Assembly: GCF_043641925.1 (NCBI RefSeq)
Contig: NZ_JBHZRU010000005.1
Span: 1 to 64,000, forward strand
Direction of reading: 5' to 3'
DNA: 64,000 bases
Source: Paenisporosarcina quisquiliarum_A
GTDB taxonomy: Bacteria > Bacillota > Bacilli > Bacillales_A > Planococcaceae
The stretch's first letter is position 1. Each line of letters starts with the position of its first letter. This document shows, piece after piece, positions 17,831 to 25,776 of this stretch. Below the pieces are notes generated by a model. It did no database searches. It was not told the origin of the DNA and saw only the letters and a list, made by a program, of their open reading frames with translations. A program made the position numbers and the translations under genes.

Positions 17831-17870
17831 TGAAAAAGCTGTTCCGGAATAATTCGGAACAGCTTTTTTA
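17831..17870. terminator. Bidirectional terminator metK / carbonic anhydrase gene
   Basis: A 14-bp stem, AAAAAGCTGTTCCG / CGGAACAGCTTTTT with loop GAATAATT, lies between converging genes and has T runs on both strands. Confidence 0.9.
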
Positions 17871-17876
17871 ATTCTA

Positions 17877-18392
17877 TTAACCCTTTTGCATGGCTTTATA
17901 AATTTGTCCTTTTTCGGCATACTCTCGAACAATACGTTCCATATCCTTACGGTCTTCATCGTTTAAATCTCTGACTACTTTAGCAGGTCTCCCAAGAGCC
18001 AGTACACCCGGCGGAATCATTTTACCGGGTGGGACTAAACTGCCAGCGCCAATGAACGCTCCTTCTCCGATTAGAGCTCCATCTAACACAATCGACCCCA
18101 TACCAATTAAAGCACCTTGTTTCACCGTACAACTATGTAAAGTCACTTGATGACCTACCGTAACCTCATCTTCTAAAATTAATGGAAAAGCTGGACTTTG
18201 ATGCAAGCAACATAAATCTTGAATGTTTACCTTATTACCGATAATCGTTTTATTCACATCTCCACGGATGACCGTATTAAACCATACCGTAGACTCTGGA
18301 CCAATCGTGACATCCCCACTAATTGTCACAAAATCAGCTATATATACAGATGCATCAATTTCAGGAGTCTTTCCATTAAAAGGGTAAATCAT
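17877..18392 (-). CDS. ytoA: Gamma-carbonic anhydrase family protein (YtoA-like)
   Basis: 171 residues of left-handed beta-helix built from hexapeptide repeats (VTISGDVTIGPESTVWFNTVIRGD onward). Three candidate metal-binding histidines lie in LHQSP near 76 and GHQVTLH near 93-99. Family members are trimeric; many have no measured carbonic anhydrase activity, so the reaction is not assured. It converges on metK and is divergent from the YtpA-like gene; in B. subtilis ytpA and ytoA form an operon. Confidence 0.85.
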   Translation of the reverse strand: MIYPFNGKTPEIDASVYIADFVTISGDVTIGPESTVWFNTVIRGDVNKTIIGNKVNIQDLCCLHQSPAFPLILEDEVTVGHQVTLHSCTVKQGALIGMGSIVLDGALIGEGAFIGAGSLVPPGKMIPPGVLALGRPAKVVRDLNDEDRKDMERIVREYAEKGQIYKAMQKG

Positions 18393-18552
18393 TAAATGAC
18401 CTCATTTCTTCGTTTAGCTAAGTTTCATTATACTAAAAAAGAGGGAATCATAACTAGAATAGAGTGAAAGCCTATTTTATCCATCATATTATCCAGTAGG
18501 ATAATGGTATAATAAAAGGATTAATAGCATTTAGTAAAAGGGGAAGATGTTC

Positions 18553-19353
18553 ATGTGGAAATGGGAAGCAGAAGGTAAAGCAAAAGCTGTCATAGCTATT
18601 GTACATAGTGCATATGAGCATCATCGTCGTTACGCATGGACGATTGAACAATTTAGAAAATCGGGTTTTCATGTGGTGATGGGAGATCTCCCAGGTCACG
18701 GTGAAGATTCTTCATTAAATGAGGCACATGACGAAGATTTTGAGTTGTATTCTAAATACGTCAAACAACTAGTCGAAGTTTCCATGGCGGATTCCTTACC
18801 CGTATTTGTTATGGGACATGGAATGGGAGCGACTTTGGTTATGCATGCATTACAAACTCATTCTATTGAATGTGCAGGTGTCATTTTGACCTCACCATGG
18901 TTAAATTTACGTATCCAGCCATCTAAATTATCTGGGGCTCTAGCGAATATGGGCAAGCTAGCAGATCATATGAAGAGTACTCATGAAATTTCAATAAAAG
19001 AATTGACACGTAACTATGATGTATATGTACAAGAAAAAGACGATCCACTTTTTACAAATAAAATTACATTAAAGTGGTATAGAGAATTACAAAATTTGAA
19101 GAAAAATACGGTTGGTAGTGTTGAATCAATCTCCAATATCCCGGTATTATTAATGACCGGTGAACGTGATAAAGTAACGGATCCAGTTTTTAGTGAAAAC
19201 TGGCTGAGCAAACAAAAATTATGTGAGTATCAATTTAAAGAATGGAAAAATGCTTATCATGATTTATTTCATGAGCCAGAGCGTGAAAATGTTTATTATT
19301 ACACGGAATCATTTATGCACAATGTTCTGCGTTCTATAGGTTATATTATTTAA
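18553..19353 (+). CDS. YtpA-like alpha/beta hydrolase lacking the nucleophile serine
   Basis: 266 residues, colinear with B. subtilis YtpA, a lysophospholipase linked to bacilysocin synthesis (MWKWEAEGKAKAVIAIVH, DLPGHGED, KWYRELQ, FHEPEREN). The nucleophile elbow reads GHGMG (88-92) where YtpA has GHSMG: codon 18820-18822 is GGA, glycine. The oxyanion stretch is also changed (HSAYEHHRRY). Asp206 (TGERDK) and His236 (YHDLFH) are kept. The start at 18553 lies eight bases after AGGGGA; ATG at 18547 is too close. The frame is intact, so a non-hydrolytic or altered role is more likely than decay. Confidence 0.82.
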   Translation: MWKWEAEGKAKAVIAIVHSAYEHHRRYAWTIEQFRKSGFHVVMGDLPGHGEDSSLNEAHDEDFELYSKYVKQLVEVSMADSLPVFVMGHGMGATLVMHALQTHSIECAGVILTSPWLNLRIQPSKLSGALANMGKLADHMKSTHEISIKELTRNYDVYVQEKDDPLFTNKITLKWYRELQNLKKNTVGSVESISNIPVLLMTGERDKVTDPVFSENWLSKQKLCEYQFKEWKNAYHDLFHEPERENVYYYTESFMHNVLRSIGYII

Positions 19354-19364
19354 TAGAATACACC

Positions 19365-19401
19365 AAAAGAAAAAGCACTTGACTGTGCTTTTTCTTTTTT
19401 T
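19365..19401 (+). terminator. Terminator after the YtpA-like gene
   Basis: The stem AGAAAAAGCAC / GTGCTTTTTCT with loop TTGACT is followed by TTTTTTT. Confidence 0.85.
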
Positions 19402-19535
19402 ATCTTCATCTATCAAAATTAGCTTAAAATAATATTTTTTCAGACTATTTCTATTTCTCGGCTTGTGTTCATACAATATCTATAATATAGTGAATTGTGT
19501 GACAATAATGTGAACTATACAAAGGGGGAGAACAG

Positions 19536-20993
19536 ATGGAAGAGTTTATTGGTCAAGTAAACAATTTTTTATGGGGTCCGTGGATGATTTACGGATGTTT
19601 AGCAGTGGGACTTTTATTTTCAATTCTTACACGTTTTGTTCAAGTTCGTTTAGTGAAAGATATGGTTCAACAGATTTTTAAAGGTAAAGAATCAGATGCA
19701 GGGGTATCTTCATTCCAAGCATTAGCTATTGCTTTATCAGGTCGTGTTGGTACTGGTAATATCGCAGGTACTGCAACGGCGATCGCATTTGGTGGTCCTG
19801 GTGCCGTGTTCTGGATGTGGATGATTGCCTTCATTGGTGCAGCATCAGCATTTGTTGAATCAACACTTGCACAAATTTATAAAGTGAAAGATCAAGGGCA
19901 ATACCGTGGTGGTCCAGCCTACTACATAGAAAAAGGAATTGGCGTGAAGTGGTATGCCATTCTATTCGCACTAGCTGCTTTATTAGCAATGTCGATCTTA
20001 ATGCCAGGTATTCAATCGAATTCAATTGCGATCGGAATGGAAAATGCATTTGGATTAGAGCGTTGGATCACTGGTGCAGCAATCGTTGTCATTTTAGGTA
20101 TCATTATTTTGGGTGGAGTTAAACGTATTGCTCATGTTGCGCAATTAGTTGTTCCATTCATGGCAATTGCTTATATGTTAATGGCAATCGTTATTATCGG
20201 AATGAATATTACTGAATTACCAGGTGTCATTTCATTGATTTTCTCAAGTGCATTTGGTTTTGATTCTACTTTCGGTGGGATGATTGGTGCTGCAATTGCT
20301 TGGGGTGTTAAACGCGGAATTTACTCGAACGAAGCTGGTCAAGGTACTGGTCCTCACGCAGCAGCAGCTGCTGAAGTATCACATCCTGCAAAACAAGGTT
20401 TGGTTCAAGCATTCTCAGTATATATCGATACTTTACTAGTTTGTTCGGCAACAGCATTTATGATCCTATTTACAGGAATGTATAATGTTCAGCTAGATGA
20501 TGGAGATGGCCCATTTGTTGTAGAAAACTTACCAGATATTGAAGCGGGTCCTGGTTATACACAAGCTGCCATTGATCTTGCGCTTCCTGGAACAGGAATT
20601 GGCGCTGGTTTCGTTGCGATCGCACTATTCTTCTTCGCATTTACAACAATCATGGCTTATTACTATATGGCTGAAACAAATGTGGCTTACTTATTAAAAG
20701 GGAATGCTGAAAAAATTGGGATTTTTGTTCTGAAAATAGTAATCCTTGTTACAGCGTTCTTAGGAACAGTACGTGAAGCTGGTCTTGCTTGGGCACTAGG
20801 GGATGTTGGTTTAGGATTGATGGTATGGTTAAACTTAATTGCCATCTTAATCATTGCCAAACCTGCACTTATTGCACTGAAAGACTATGAAGCACAGAAG
20901 AAAGAAGGCTTGGATCCTGTCTTTGACCCTACTAAACTAGGTATCAAAAATGCAGATTTCTGGGTTGACTACAACGAAAACTTGAAAAAATAA
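19536..20993 (+). CDS. Alanine/glycine:cation symporter (AGCS family)
   Basis: Integral membrane amino acid importer driven by Na+ or H+. 485 residues with about eleven hydrophobic segments. AGCS signatures include QALAIALSGRVGTGNIAGTA (residues 63-82), GGPGAVFWMWMIAFIGAAS near 88-106, and GVKRGIYSNEAGQGTGPHAAAAA near 258-280. RBS AAAGGGGGAG. A single gene with its own terminator. The exact substrate (alanine, glycine or glutamine in relatives) cannot be read from sequence. Confidence 0.92.
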   Translation: MEEFIGQVNNFLWGPWMIYGCLAVGLLFSILTRFVQVRLVKDMVQQIFKGKESDAGVSSFQALAIALSGRVGTGNIAGTATAIAFGGPGAVFWMWMIAFIGAASAFVESTLAQIYKVKDQGQYRGGPAYYIEKGIGVKWYAILFALAALLAMSILMPGIQSNSIAIGMENAFGLERWITGAAIVVILGIIILGGVKRIAHVAQLVVPFMAIAYMLMAIVIIGMNITELPGVISLIFSSAFGFDSTFGGMIGAAIAWGVKRGIYSNEAGQGTGPHAAAAAEVSHPAKQGLVQAFSVYIDTLLVCSATAFMILFTGMYNVQLDDGDGPFVVENLPDIEAGPGYTQAAIDLALPGTGIGAGFVAIALFFFAFTTIMAYYYMAETNVAYLLKGNAEKIGIFVLKIVILVTAFLGTVREAGLAWALGDVGLGLMVWLNLIAILIIAKPALIALKDYEAQKKEGLDPVFDPTKLGIKNADFWVDYNENLKK

Positions 20994-20996
20994 TAC

Positions 20997-21031
20997 ACAT
21001 TCGCCCAACCTAAGTTGGGCGATGTTTTTTT
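20997..21031 (+). terminator. Symporter terminator
   Basis: The stem CGCCCAAC / GTTGGGCG with loop CTAA, extended by ACAT/ATGT, is followed by a run of T. Confidence 0.9.
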
Positions 21032-21065
21032 CTGTTATAGTTAAAGTAAAAAAGGGGTATGTTAC

Positions 21066-21320
21066 GTGGAAATGGCTTTATCAGTCTTTATCATTGCTGT
21101 AGGAATTAGTGTATTTATTATCATGAAGAAATTCTCTCATACGAGTAAAACGTACTTAGTGAACTTTGCCATTGCGCTATTATTAGGTTTACTAGTGTTG
21201 CGTACGCTTATGCTAGATCCAATTGATTGGATCGGATACTTAGCCATTGTTTTTTGTGGACTAGGCTTCCTCGCACAATTAATTCTAGGATTTAAAAACT
21301 TAAAAATGTCAGAACAATAA
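21066..21320 (+). CDS. Small three-helix membrane protein, hypothetical
   Basis: 84 residues with three hydrophobic helices (about 3-19, 31-47 and 54-75) separated by short basic or polar turns. The GTG at 21066 is eight bases after AAAGGGG; the in-frame ATG at 21072 is 14 bases away and less likely. No recognisable family. It is isolated between two terminators, so nothing links it to a neighbour. Confidence 0.72.
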   Translation: MEMALSVFIIAVGISVFIIMKKFSHTSKTYLVNFAIALLLGLLVLRTLMLDPIDWIGYLAIVFCGLGFLAQLILGFKNLKMSEQ

Positions 21321-21357
21321 AACCAACCGTTGCAGCTTGCAACGGTTGGTTTTTTAT
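21319..21357 (+). terminator. Terminator of the small membrane protein gene
   Basis: A perfect 14-bp stem, AACCAACCGTTGCA / TGCAACGGTTGGTT with loop GCT, is followed by TTTTATT. Confidence 0.92.
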
Positions 21358-22124
21358 TGGGGTTGTTTTATTCCACTCTGCTTCCTTTACTTATCCGTCT
21401 CTTTGTCCAAACAGAGTTTGCCAGATGACCTATAACCATGACATCCTATTAAAATTTTTCAACATTATCGCTCAAGTATTAATCTCATTTGGTGTCTAGA
21501 TATATTTAAGTCATTACAGAAGTAGTGTTAGTTTTGATTAATTTGTGTCATTAGGACTATTAGTAATAGAATCATCAAAGCTCCATTGATGAATACATAA
21601 TTTATTTGTTTTCGGTAATAATAAAAAGTTCTGCATATTTCAGTTATAAACACATATATTTTTGGAGAGAATGATGAAGTGGAAGGGAATGGAAAAATAA
21701 AAATCAAGCATTTTTTTTTTGCTTTTTTGTAAAAATTGAATATTTTTCCATTGTTTCGACTTTTCCTTACAAATAAAAAAACGATTTCGACAGAAGCTTA
21801 CAGAACCTCCTATGTACTAATAAATTTAATTGATTTAAATTAAGGTGGTAGGAAAAAAGGTTCAAGTAAATTTTACATGTGAATAAAGAAGTTTGATAAG
21901 TAGAACTTTTTATTCATTTAAATGTAATTATTTGAATAATTTTTATGAGTATTAAGTACTTTGTACTTTTACTATAAATTAATTTGGCCTGAGAGCCCCA
22001 AGGGAGAGGGAATATGAATCAACTATTCAAATCAGTTTATTAGTAAAAACATTTGTACCAGTATTTCGCTTCGATTGCTCTACTACGAAAAGATGTTTAT
22101 AGCAATTGGAAGGGAGAGGAATTT
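21358..22124 (+). other. Long AT-rich intergenic leader before the secreted-protein cluster
   Basis: 767 bases with no supportable gene of 30 codons or more on either strand. They contain a T10 run (21711-21720), the palindrome AAGTACTTTGTACTT (21954-21968) and a ribosome-site-like stretch AAGGGAGAGGG (22000-22010) heading a 9-codon frame (22014-22043). That stretch nearly repeats the one before the next real start (AAGGGAGAGGAA, 22110-22121). No known riboswitch pattern was recognised. Confidence 0.6.
21954..21968. promoter_or_regulatory. Palindromic operator-like site
   Basis: AAGTAC TTT GTACTT is a perfect inverted repeat 157 bases upstream of the first secreted-protein gene and just before a TATAAA-like sequence. 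The binding factor is unknown. Confidence 0.35.
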
Positions 22125-22562
22125 ATGAAAAAGCTTATTGGAATTATAATTGCCTCCTCTGTGCTGGTTAGTGCAGGATCGATTTATGCAAATGTTGATC
22201 CAGCAACCAAACTCTCAAATTGGTATGATCATTCATTTAAAAAGAAGAGCGGAAAATTAGGAGCAGAGACGGCAGTTGGACTCTTTAAAGTGTTTACGCA
22301 GTTTCAAGGCATTATGGAAGAATCAAAAGATTCGATTGACTCTTCAATTGTTAGCTTCACTGCGGACCGTGTGAAAGAGGTAGCTTTAGAAATAAGTCGA
22401 ATCCAAAACGATACTGTAAACCGTTTAGATGAAACCGTTTCTGAATTAAAGAAAGAAAACTTCGATGACTATGCTGAAAATGCAAATATTGAAGAAGAAC
22501 TCGATCAGAGTGTAGAAGAAATTCTGGAAGAGGTCTTAAGTGAAGAGGATTCAAATGAATAA
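22125..22562 (+). CDS. Secreted WY-motif coiled-coil protein 1 (unrecognised)
   Basis: 145 residues. The start ATG 22125 follows AAGGGAGAGGAA; a 24-codon upstream extension has no ribosome site. Signal peptide MKKLIGIIIASSVLVSAGSIYA is probably cleaved after YANVD or IYA. It is immediately followed by LSNWYDHSF (residues 30-38), a motif shared with the next two genes. The rest is predicted helical and increasingly acidic, ending in EEELDQSVEEILEEVLSEED. No cysteine, no LPXTG and no membrane anchor beyond the signal. First of three neighbours with the same architecture. Confidence 0.8.
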   Translation: MKKLIGIIIASSVLVSAGSIYANVDPATKLSNWYDHSFKKKSGKLGAETAVGLFKVFTQFQGIMEESKDSIDSSIVSFTADRVKEVALEISRIQNDTVNRLDETVSELKKENFDDYAENANIEEELDQSVEEILEEVLSEEDSNE

Positions 22563-22613
22563 TGCGAAAAGCGGACATTCATTCAAAAAACACACCACAA
22601 AGGGGACATTCAA

Positions 22614-23381
22614 ATGTTAAAAACAATCAAAGGTAAAGTAATTGCAGGTACAGTATCAGTAACATTATTAGCTGGTGCAGGAGCAGCCTTCGCTAGTTCT
22701 AATGCAGGGGCAAACTTAAAAGATTGGTATGATGGTCAGTTTAATACTGCTTCTGGGAATATTCAAAGTGATGTTGCTACAAATGTACAAAACAGAATTA
22801 ATGGTTTAGCTTCTGAATATAATGGGCTAAAATCAGCAGCAGGAAATAGTATTAGTACTGATGGCACAACCGCAACAGCAACTGCTAGCGGAAACATTGA
22901 CACAGCTGCACAAGAACATATCGATGCAATAAATGCAGAAAAAGTTCATATTCAAGGTTATATGGCTGGTCAATTTGCTTCCCTTGAAACATTTGCGGAT
23001 GGTTTAATTAATCAAGCTGGAACTGCTGCAGTAAATTACGCAAATAATGATTTAACAAATTATACTGGAGCACAAGGTGTCGCGGCACGTACAAGTTTAA
23101 CAACTGCTTTAGAAGACGATACTGAAGATGCAGTTGCTGAATTACAACAAGCAATTAGTGCTGCCCAAGGTGAGCTTCAAGGTCAATTAAATTCACTTGA
23201 AGATTCGACTACTGAAAATATTATTGATGCTATTGATGCTAAAATCGAAGAACTTCGTTTAACAATCACAGCTAAACGTGATGCTTTAGTTGCTGCTCAA
23301 AAAGTTCTTATTGACGCAAAAGCAGTTGAGTTAGAGGAAGCTGCAAAAGCTGCTTTACAAGCTGAAGTTGACGGCATTTAA
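22614..23381 (+). CDS. Secreted WY-motif coiled-coil protein 2 (unrecognised, Ala-rich)
   Basis: 255 residues, AAAGGGG before ATG 22614. The Sec signal MLKTIKGKVIAGTVSVTLLAGAGAAFA ends in an AxA-type site near residue 27. LKDWYDGQF (35-43) matches the motif of gene 1. The mature part is rich in Ala, Asn, Thr and Gln, has no cysteine, and its C-terminal 85 residues have heptad-like spacing (AELQQAISAAQGELQGQLNS onward). IDAINAEK (103-110) recurs in gene 3. It looks like a fibre or matrix subunit, but that is inference. Confidence 0.82.
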   Translation: MLKTIKGKVIAGTVSVTLLAGAGAAFASSNAGANLKDWYDGQFNTASGNIQSDVATNVQNRINGLASEYNGLKSAAGNSISTDGTTATATASGNIDTAAQEHIDAINAEKVHIQGYMAGQFASLETFADGLINQAGTAAVNYANNDLTNYTGAQGVAARTSLTTALEDDTEDAVAELQQAISAAQGELQGQLNSLEDSTTENIIDAIDAKIEELRLTITAKRDALVAAQKVLIDAKAVELEEAAKAALQAEVDGI

Positions 23382-23398
23382 TTAGTTTTTTCATACTA

Positions 23399-23430
23399 AA
23401 TAAGGACCTCGTTTTTTAGAGGTCCTTATT
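23399..23430 (+). terminator. Hairpin between secreted proteins 2 and 3
   Basis: A perfect 12-bp stem, AATAAGGACCTC / GAGGTCCTTATT with loop GTTTTTTA, is followed by CTTG rather than a clean T run. It may attenuate transcription into gene 3 or stabilise the gene 2 message. Confidence 0.6.
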
Positions 23431-23451
23431 CTTGTAACTGGAGGTATTGTA

Positions 23452-24213
23452 TTGGATAGTAGAGTTGAAAAATATAAAAAGAAGCGCAAAACCAAGAAAA
23501 ATATCGTTTTAATAGGTGCTGTCATTTTAACACTTGGTATCGGAAGTGGTATGAAAACGACATTTGCAGATGCTGATGTCAGTACCATGTTAATTAATTG
23601 GTTTAATAATAAACAATCCGATTCCATCAGGGAAATTGATAGAGCAATAACTGCGGAAAAAGAAATCTTATTAGCCGATTTGAAACAACAACTTAAAGCT
23701 GAAATGGATGCTGCTGAAAATGATCTTTATCAGTTTACTGAGCAAGTAAAATCGGAACGAATTGCTTCATTGAGAGAACATGCATCTATTTTAATTGCTA
23801 ACATTAATATTGATAACAGCAAACAAGAAGCTGCTATTACATCAAACATCAATTCAATTGTAGAAAATGCAATCGCTCAAATGAATAGCGCTGCCGCATC
23901 AATTCCTGAAACAGTTGTAGTGCCTGTACCTGAAACACCAGCAAAAAGTGAACCAGTAGAAGTTCCTGAAACAAAGCCAGAGCCAATCAGTGAAACGGTT
24001 CCAGCTCCTGTAACTCCTACTCTAGAACCATCTCCAATCACGGATCCAATTATTGAACCTGTAACGGAATCAGAAACTGAAGAGAAAACAGACATAGTTG
24101 AAGAGCCTACAACAGAATCAACTCCAGAACCAATCTCCACACCACCAAATATAGTAGTTGAAGATGTTCAAGCAAATCGTGATTCGAGCTTGGAAGATGA
24201 GTTAACTGAATAA
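23452..24213 (+). CDS. Secreted WY-motif coiled-coil protein 3 with Pro-rich tail (unrecognised)
   Basis: 253 residues. TTG start at 23452, seven bases after GGAGG. A long basic n-region (KYKKKRKTKK, 8-16) precedes a hydrophobic stretch and a TFADA cleavage site near 38-41. LINWFNNKQ (47-55) is the motif counterpart, and IDRAITAEK (62-70) matches gene 2. A coiled coil spans about 62-150. A Pro/Glu/Thr/Val-rich region (151-234) with repeated PEP, PET and EP steps looks like a wall-spanning stalk, although no sorting motif follows. The acidic tail ends LEDELTE. Confidence 0.8.
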   Translation: MDSRVEKYKKKRKTKKNIVLIGAVILTLGIGSGMKTTFADADVSTMLINWFNNKQSDSIREIDRAITAEKEILLADLKQQLKAEMDAAENDLYQFTEQVKSERIASLREHASILIANINIDNSKQEAAITSNINSIVENAIAQMNSAAASIPETVVVPVPETPAKSEPVEVPETKPEPISETVPAPVTPTLEPSPITDPIIEPVTESETEEKTDIVEEPTTESTPEPISTPPNIVVEDVQANRDSSLEDELTE

Positions 24214-24230
24214 ATTTAGTTTTAACTGAA

Positions 24231-24258
24231 GGCTCTCTATTGAGGGTCTTTTTTTTTC
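24231..24258 (+). terminator. Terminator of the secreted-protein cluster
   Basis: GGCTCTC / GAGGGTC with two G-U pairs and loop TATT is followed by a run of nine or more T. Confidence 0.75.
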
Positions 24259-24316
24259 GGATGTGACAATTAAATATTAATACAAATAAATACTACTAAT
24301 AATCTCTTCAAAAATT

Positions 24317-24325
24317 TGCTATAAT
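24317..24325 (+). promoter_or_regulatory. Extended -10 promoter of the malic enzyme gene
   Basis: TGCTATAAT is a perfect -10 with the TGn extension, 52 bases before the start codon. No clear -35 is seen. Confidence 0.45.
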
Positions 24326-24376
24326 GGACGAATGACTTTTTCTAGCATAGATGCGTAGAAAAAATAGGAGGATATT

Positions 24377-25696
24377 ATGGCATTACAAGAAATTATTCGT
24401 ACGTTAATCGTTGAAACACCGTCAAAACCAGGGAACTTTGCGAAAGTAGCAACTGCAATCGGGGTAGCGGGTGGAGATATAGGAGATATTACAATTATCA
24501 AGGATGGCACGCTGTCTACGATTCGTGATATTAGTGTTAAATGTGAAAATCTTGAACAGTTAGATCAAGTAATTGAAAATGTTCGAGCGATTAGTGAAGA
24601 TGTTCATATTCATGCGGTAACAGATGATGTACTAAAAGCGCATGAAGGCGGAAAAATTCACATGAAGAGTCGCATCGATGTACGTTCTTTAGGTGATCTT
24701 CGTCGAATTTATACACCGGGCGTTGCGAGTGTGTGTTTAGACATTCAAGAAGATCCAGATAAAGCACGCTATTTTACAAGTATCGGTAACACAGTTGCGA
24801 TCGTTACAGACGGAACGGCGATATTAGGACTTGGTAATATTGGTCCTGTTGCGGGGATGCCTGTAATGGAAGGGAAAGCCGTTTTATTTGATCAATTTGC
24901 AGGAATTAGCGGAATTCCTATTTTACTTGATACGAGTGATATTGATTCAGTGGTTGAAACAGTTAAGCATATTCATCAAGGGTTTGGTGCGATCTTGCTT
25001 GAAGATATTGGTTCTCCGCATTGCTTTGAAATCGAAGAGCGATTGAAAAAGGAATTGCCGATTCCAGTTATGCATGATGATCAGCATGGAACAGCGGTAG
25101 TAGCACTTGCTTCGGTATTATCTGCTTGTCGTGCAACTGGAGTGGACCCTAAGAAAGCGGTTATCGGCCAAATTGGTTTAGGTGCAGCTGGTCTTGCGAT
25201 ATGTCGTATGTTAATGGCTTATGGTGTTGACAATGTTTACGGTATCGATCGTCAGCAAGAAGCTTTAGATCGACTTACTAGCTATGGTGGCCAAACACTT
25301 TCTTCATTGGAAGAGATTATGTCAACTTGTGATATCGTAGTGGCTACGACTGGAGTAGCCGGTCTGATTAAACCGAGTATGGTTCGCCCAGGGCAAATCA
25401 TTTTAGCGTTGTCGAATCCAAATCCTGAAATCACGCCTGAAGATGCATTAGCGGCAGGAGCTGCTTATGCTGCGGATGGTCGTCTTGTTAACAATGCGAT
25501 CGGTTTCCCAGGTATTTTCAGAGGTGCACTAGACGCAGGGGCTAGTGAAATTACGTATCCAATGCTTGTAGCAGCGGCTCAAGCTATTTTCAATCATACA
25601 AAACCAGGGGATTTAATTCCGAATCCGTTAGATCCTTCTGTACACCAAGTTGTTGCTCGAGCAGTTGAATTAGCAGCTACAAAACAAAAGTTATGA
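24377..25696 (+). CDS. NAD(P)-dependent malic enzyme with N-terminal ACT domain
   Basis: Oxidative decarboxylation of malate to pyruvate. Residues 1-75 form an ACT-like regulatory domain (IVETPSKPGNFAKVATAIGVAGGDIGD). The malic domain follows (YTPGVASVC near 114; ISGIPILLDTSD; HDDQHGTAVVALA near 235-247) and the Rossmann NAD site GQIGLGAAGLAICRML is near 265-280. 439 residues, the length of B. subtilis MleA. RBS AGGAGG. Monocistronic: a terminator overlaps the region after its stop. Cofactor preference and the effector of the ACT domain are not readable. Confidence 0.9.
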   Translation: MALQEIIRTLIVETPSKPGNFAKVATAIGVAGGDIGDITIIKDGTLSTIRDISVKCENLEQLDQVIENVRAISEDVHIHAVTDDVLKAHEGGKIHMKSRIDVRSLGDLRRIYTPGVASVCLDIQEDPDKARYFTSIGNTVAIVTDGTAILGLGNIGPVAGMPVMEGKAVLFDQFAGISGIPILLDTSDIDSVVETVKHIHQGFGAILLEDIGSPHCFEIEERLKKELPIPVMHDDQHGTAVVALASVLSACRATGVDPKKAVIGQIGLGAAGLAICRMLMAYGVDNVYGIDRQQEALDRLTSYGGQTLSSLEEIMSTCDIVVATTGVAGLIKPSMVRPGQIILALSNPNPEITPEDALAAGAAYAADGRLVNNAIGFPGIFRGALDAGASEITYPMLVAAAQAIFNHTKPGDLIPNPLDPSVHQVVARAVELAATKQKL

Positions 25697-25698
25697 AA

Positions 25699-25736
25699 CA
25701 AACCGGTCTTTTCCATTGTGAAAAGATCGGTTTTTC
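25699..25736 (+). terminator. Malic enzyme terminator
   Basis: The stem AACCGGTCTTTTC / GAAAAGATCGGTT with one mismatch is followed by TTTC. A frame overlapping it in phase with the next gene is therefore unlikely to be translated. Confidence 0.85.
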
Positions 25737-25776
25737 ATTTACACTGATACAAAATCAACTTTTGGATGTGAATAAT

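Noticed and set aside
22014..22043. 9-codon leader peptide MNQLFKSVY
   Set aside because: It has a ribosome-like site but no run of regulatory codons and no attenuator following, so it is not listed as a gene; more likely a decayed copy of the next start region.
25693..25776. N-terminal extension of the amidohydrolase starting at the malic enzyme stop
   Set aside because: The extension would translate the malic enzyme terminator hairpin; the ATG at 25777 has a GGATGTG site and fits homologue length.
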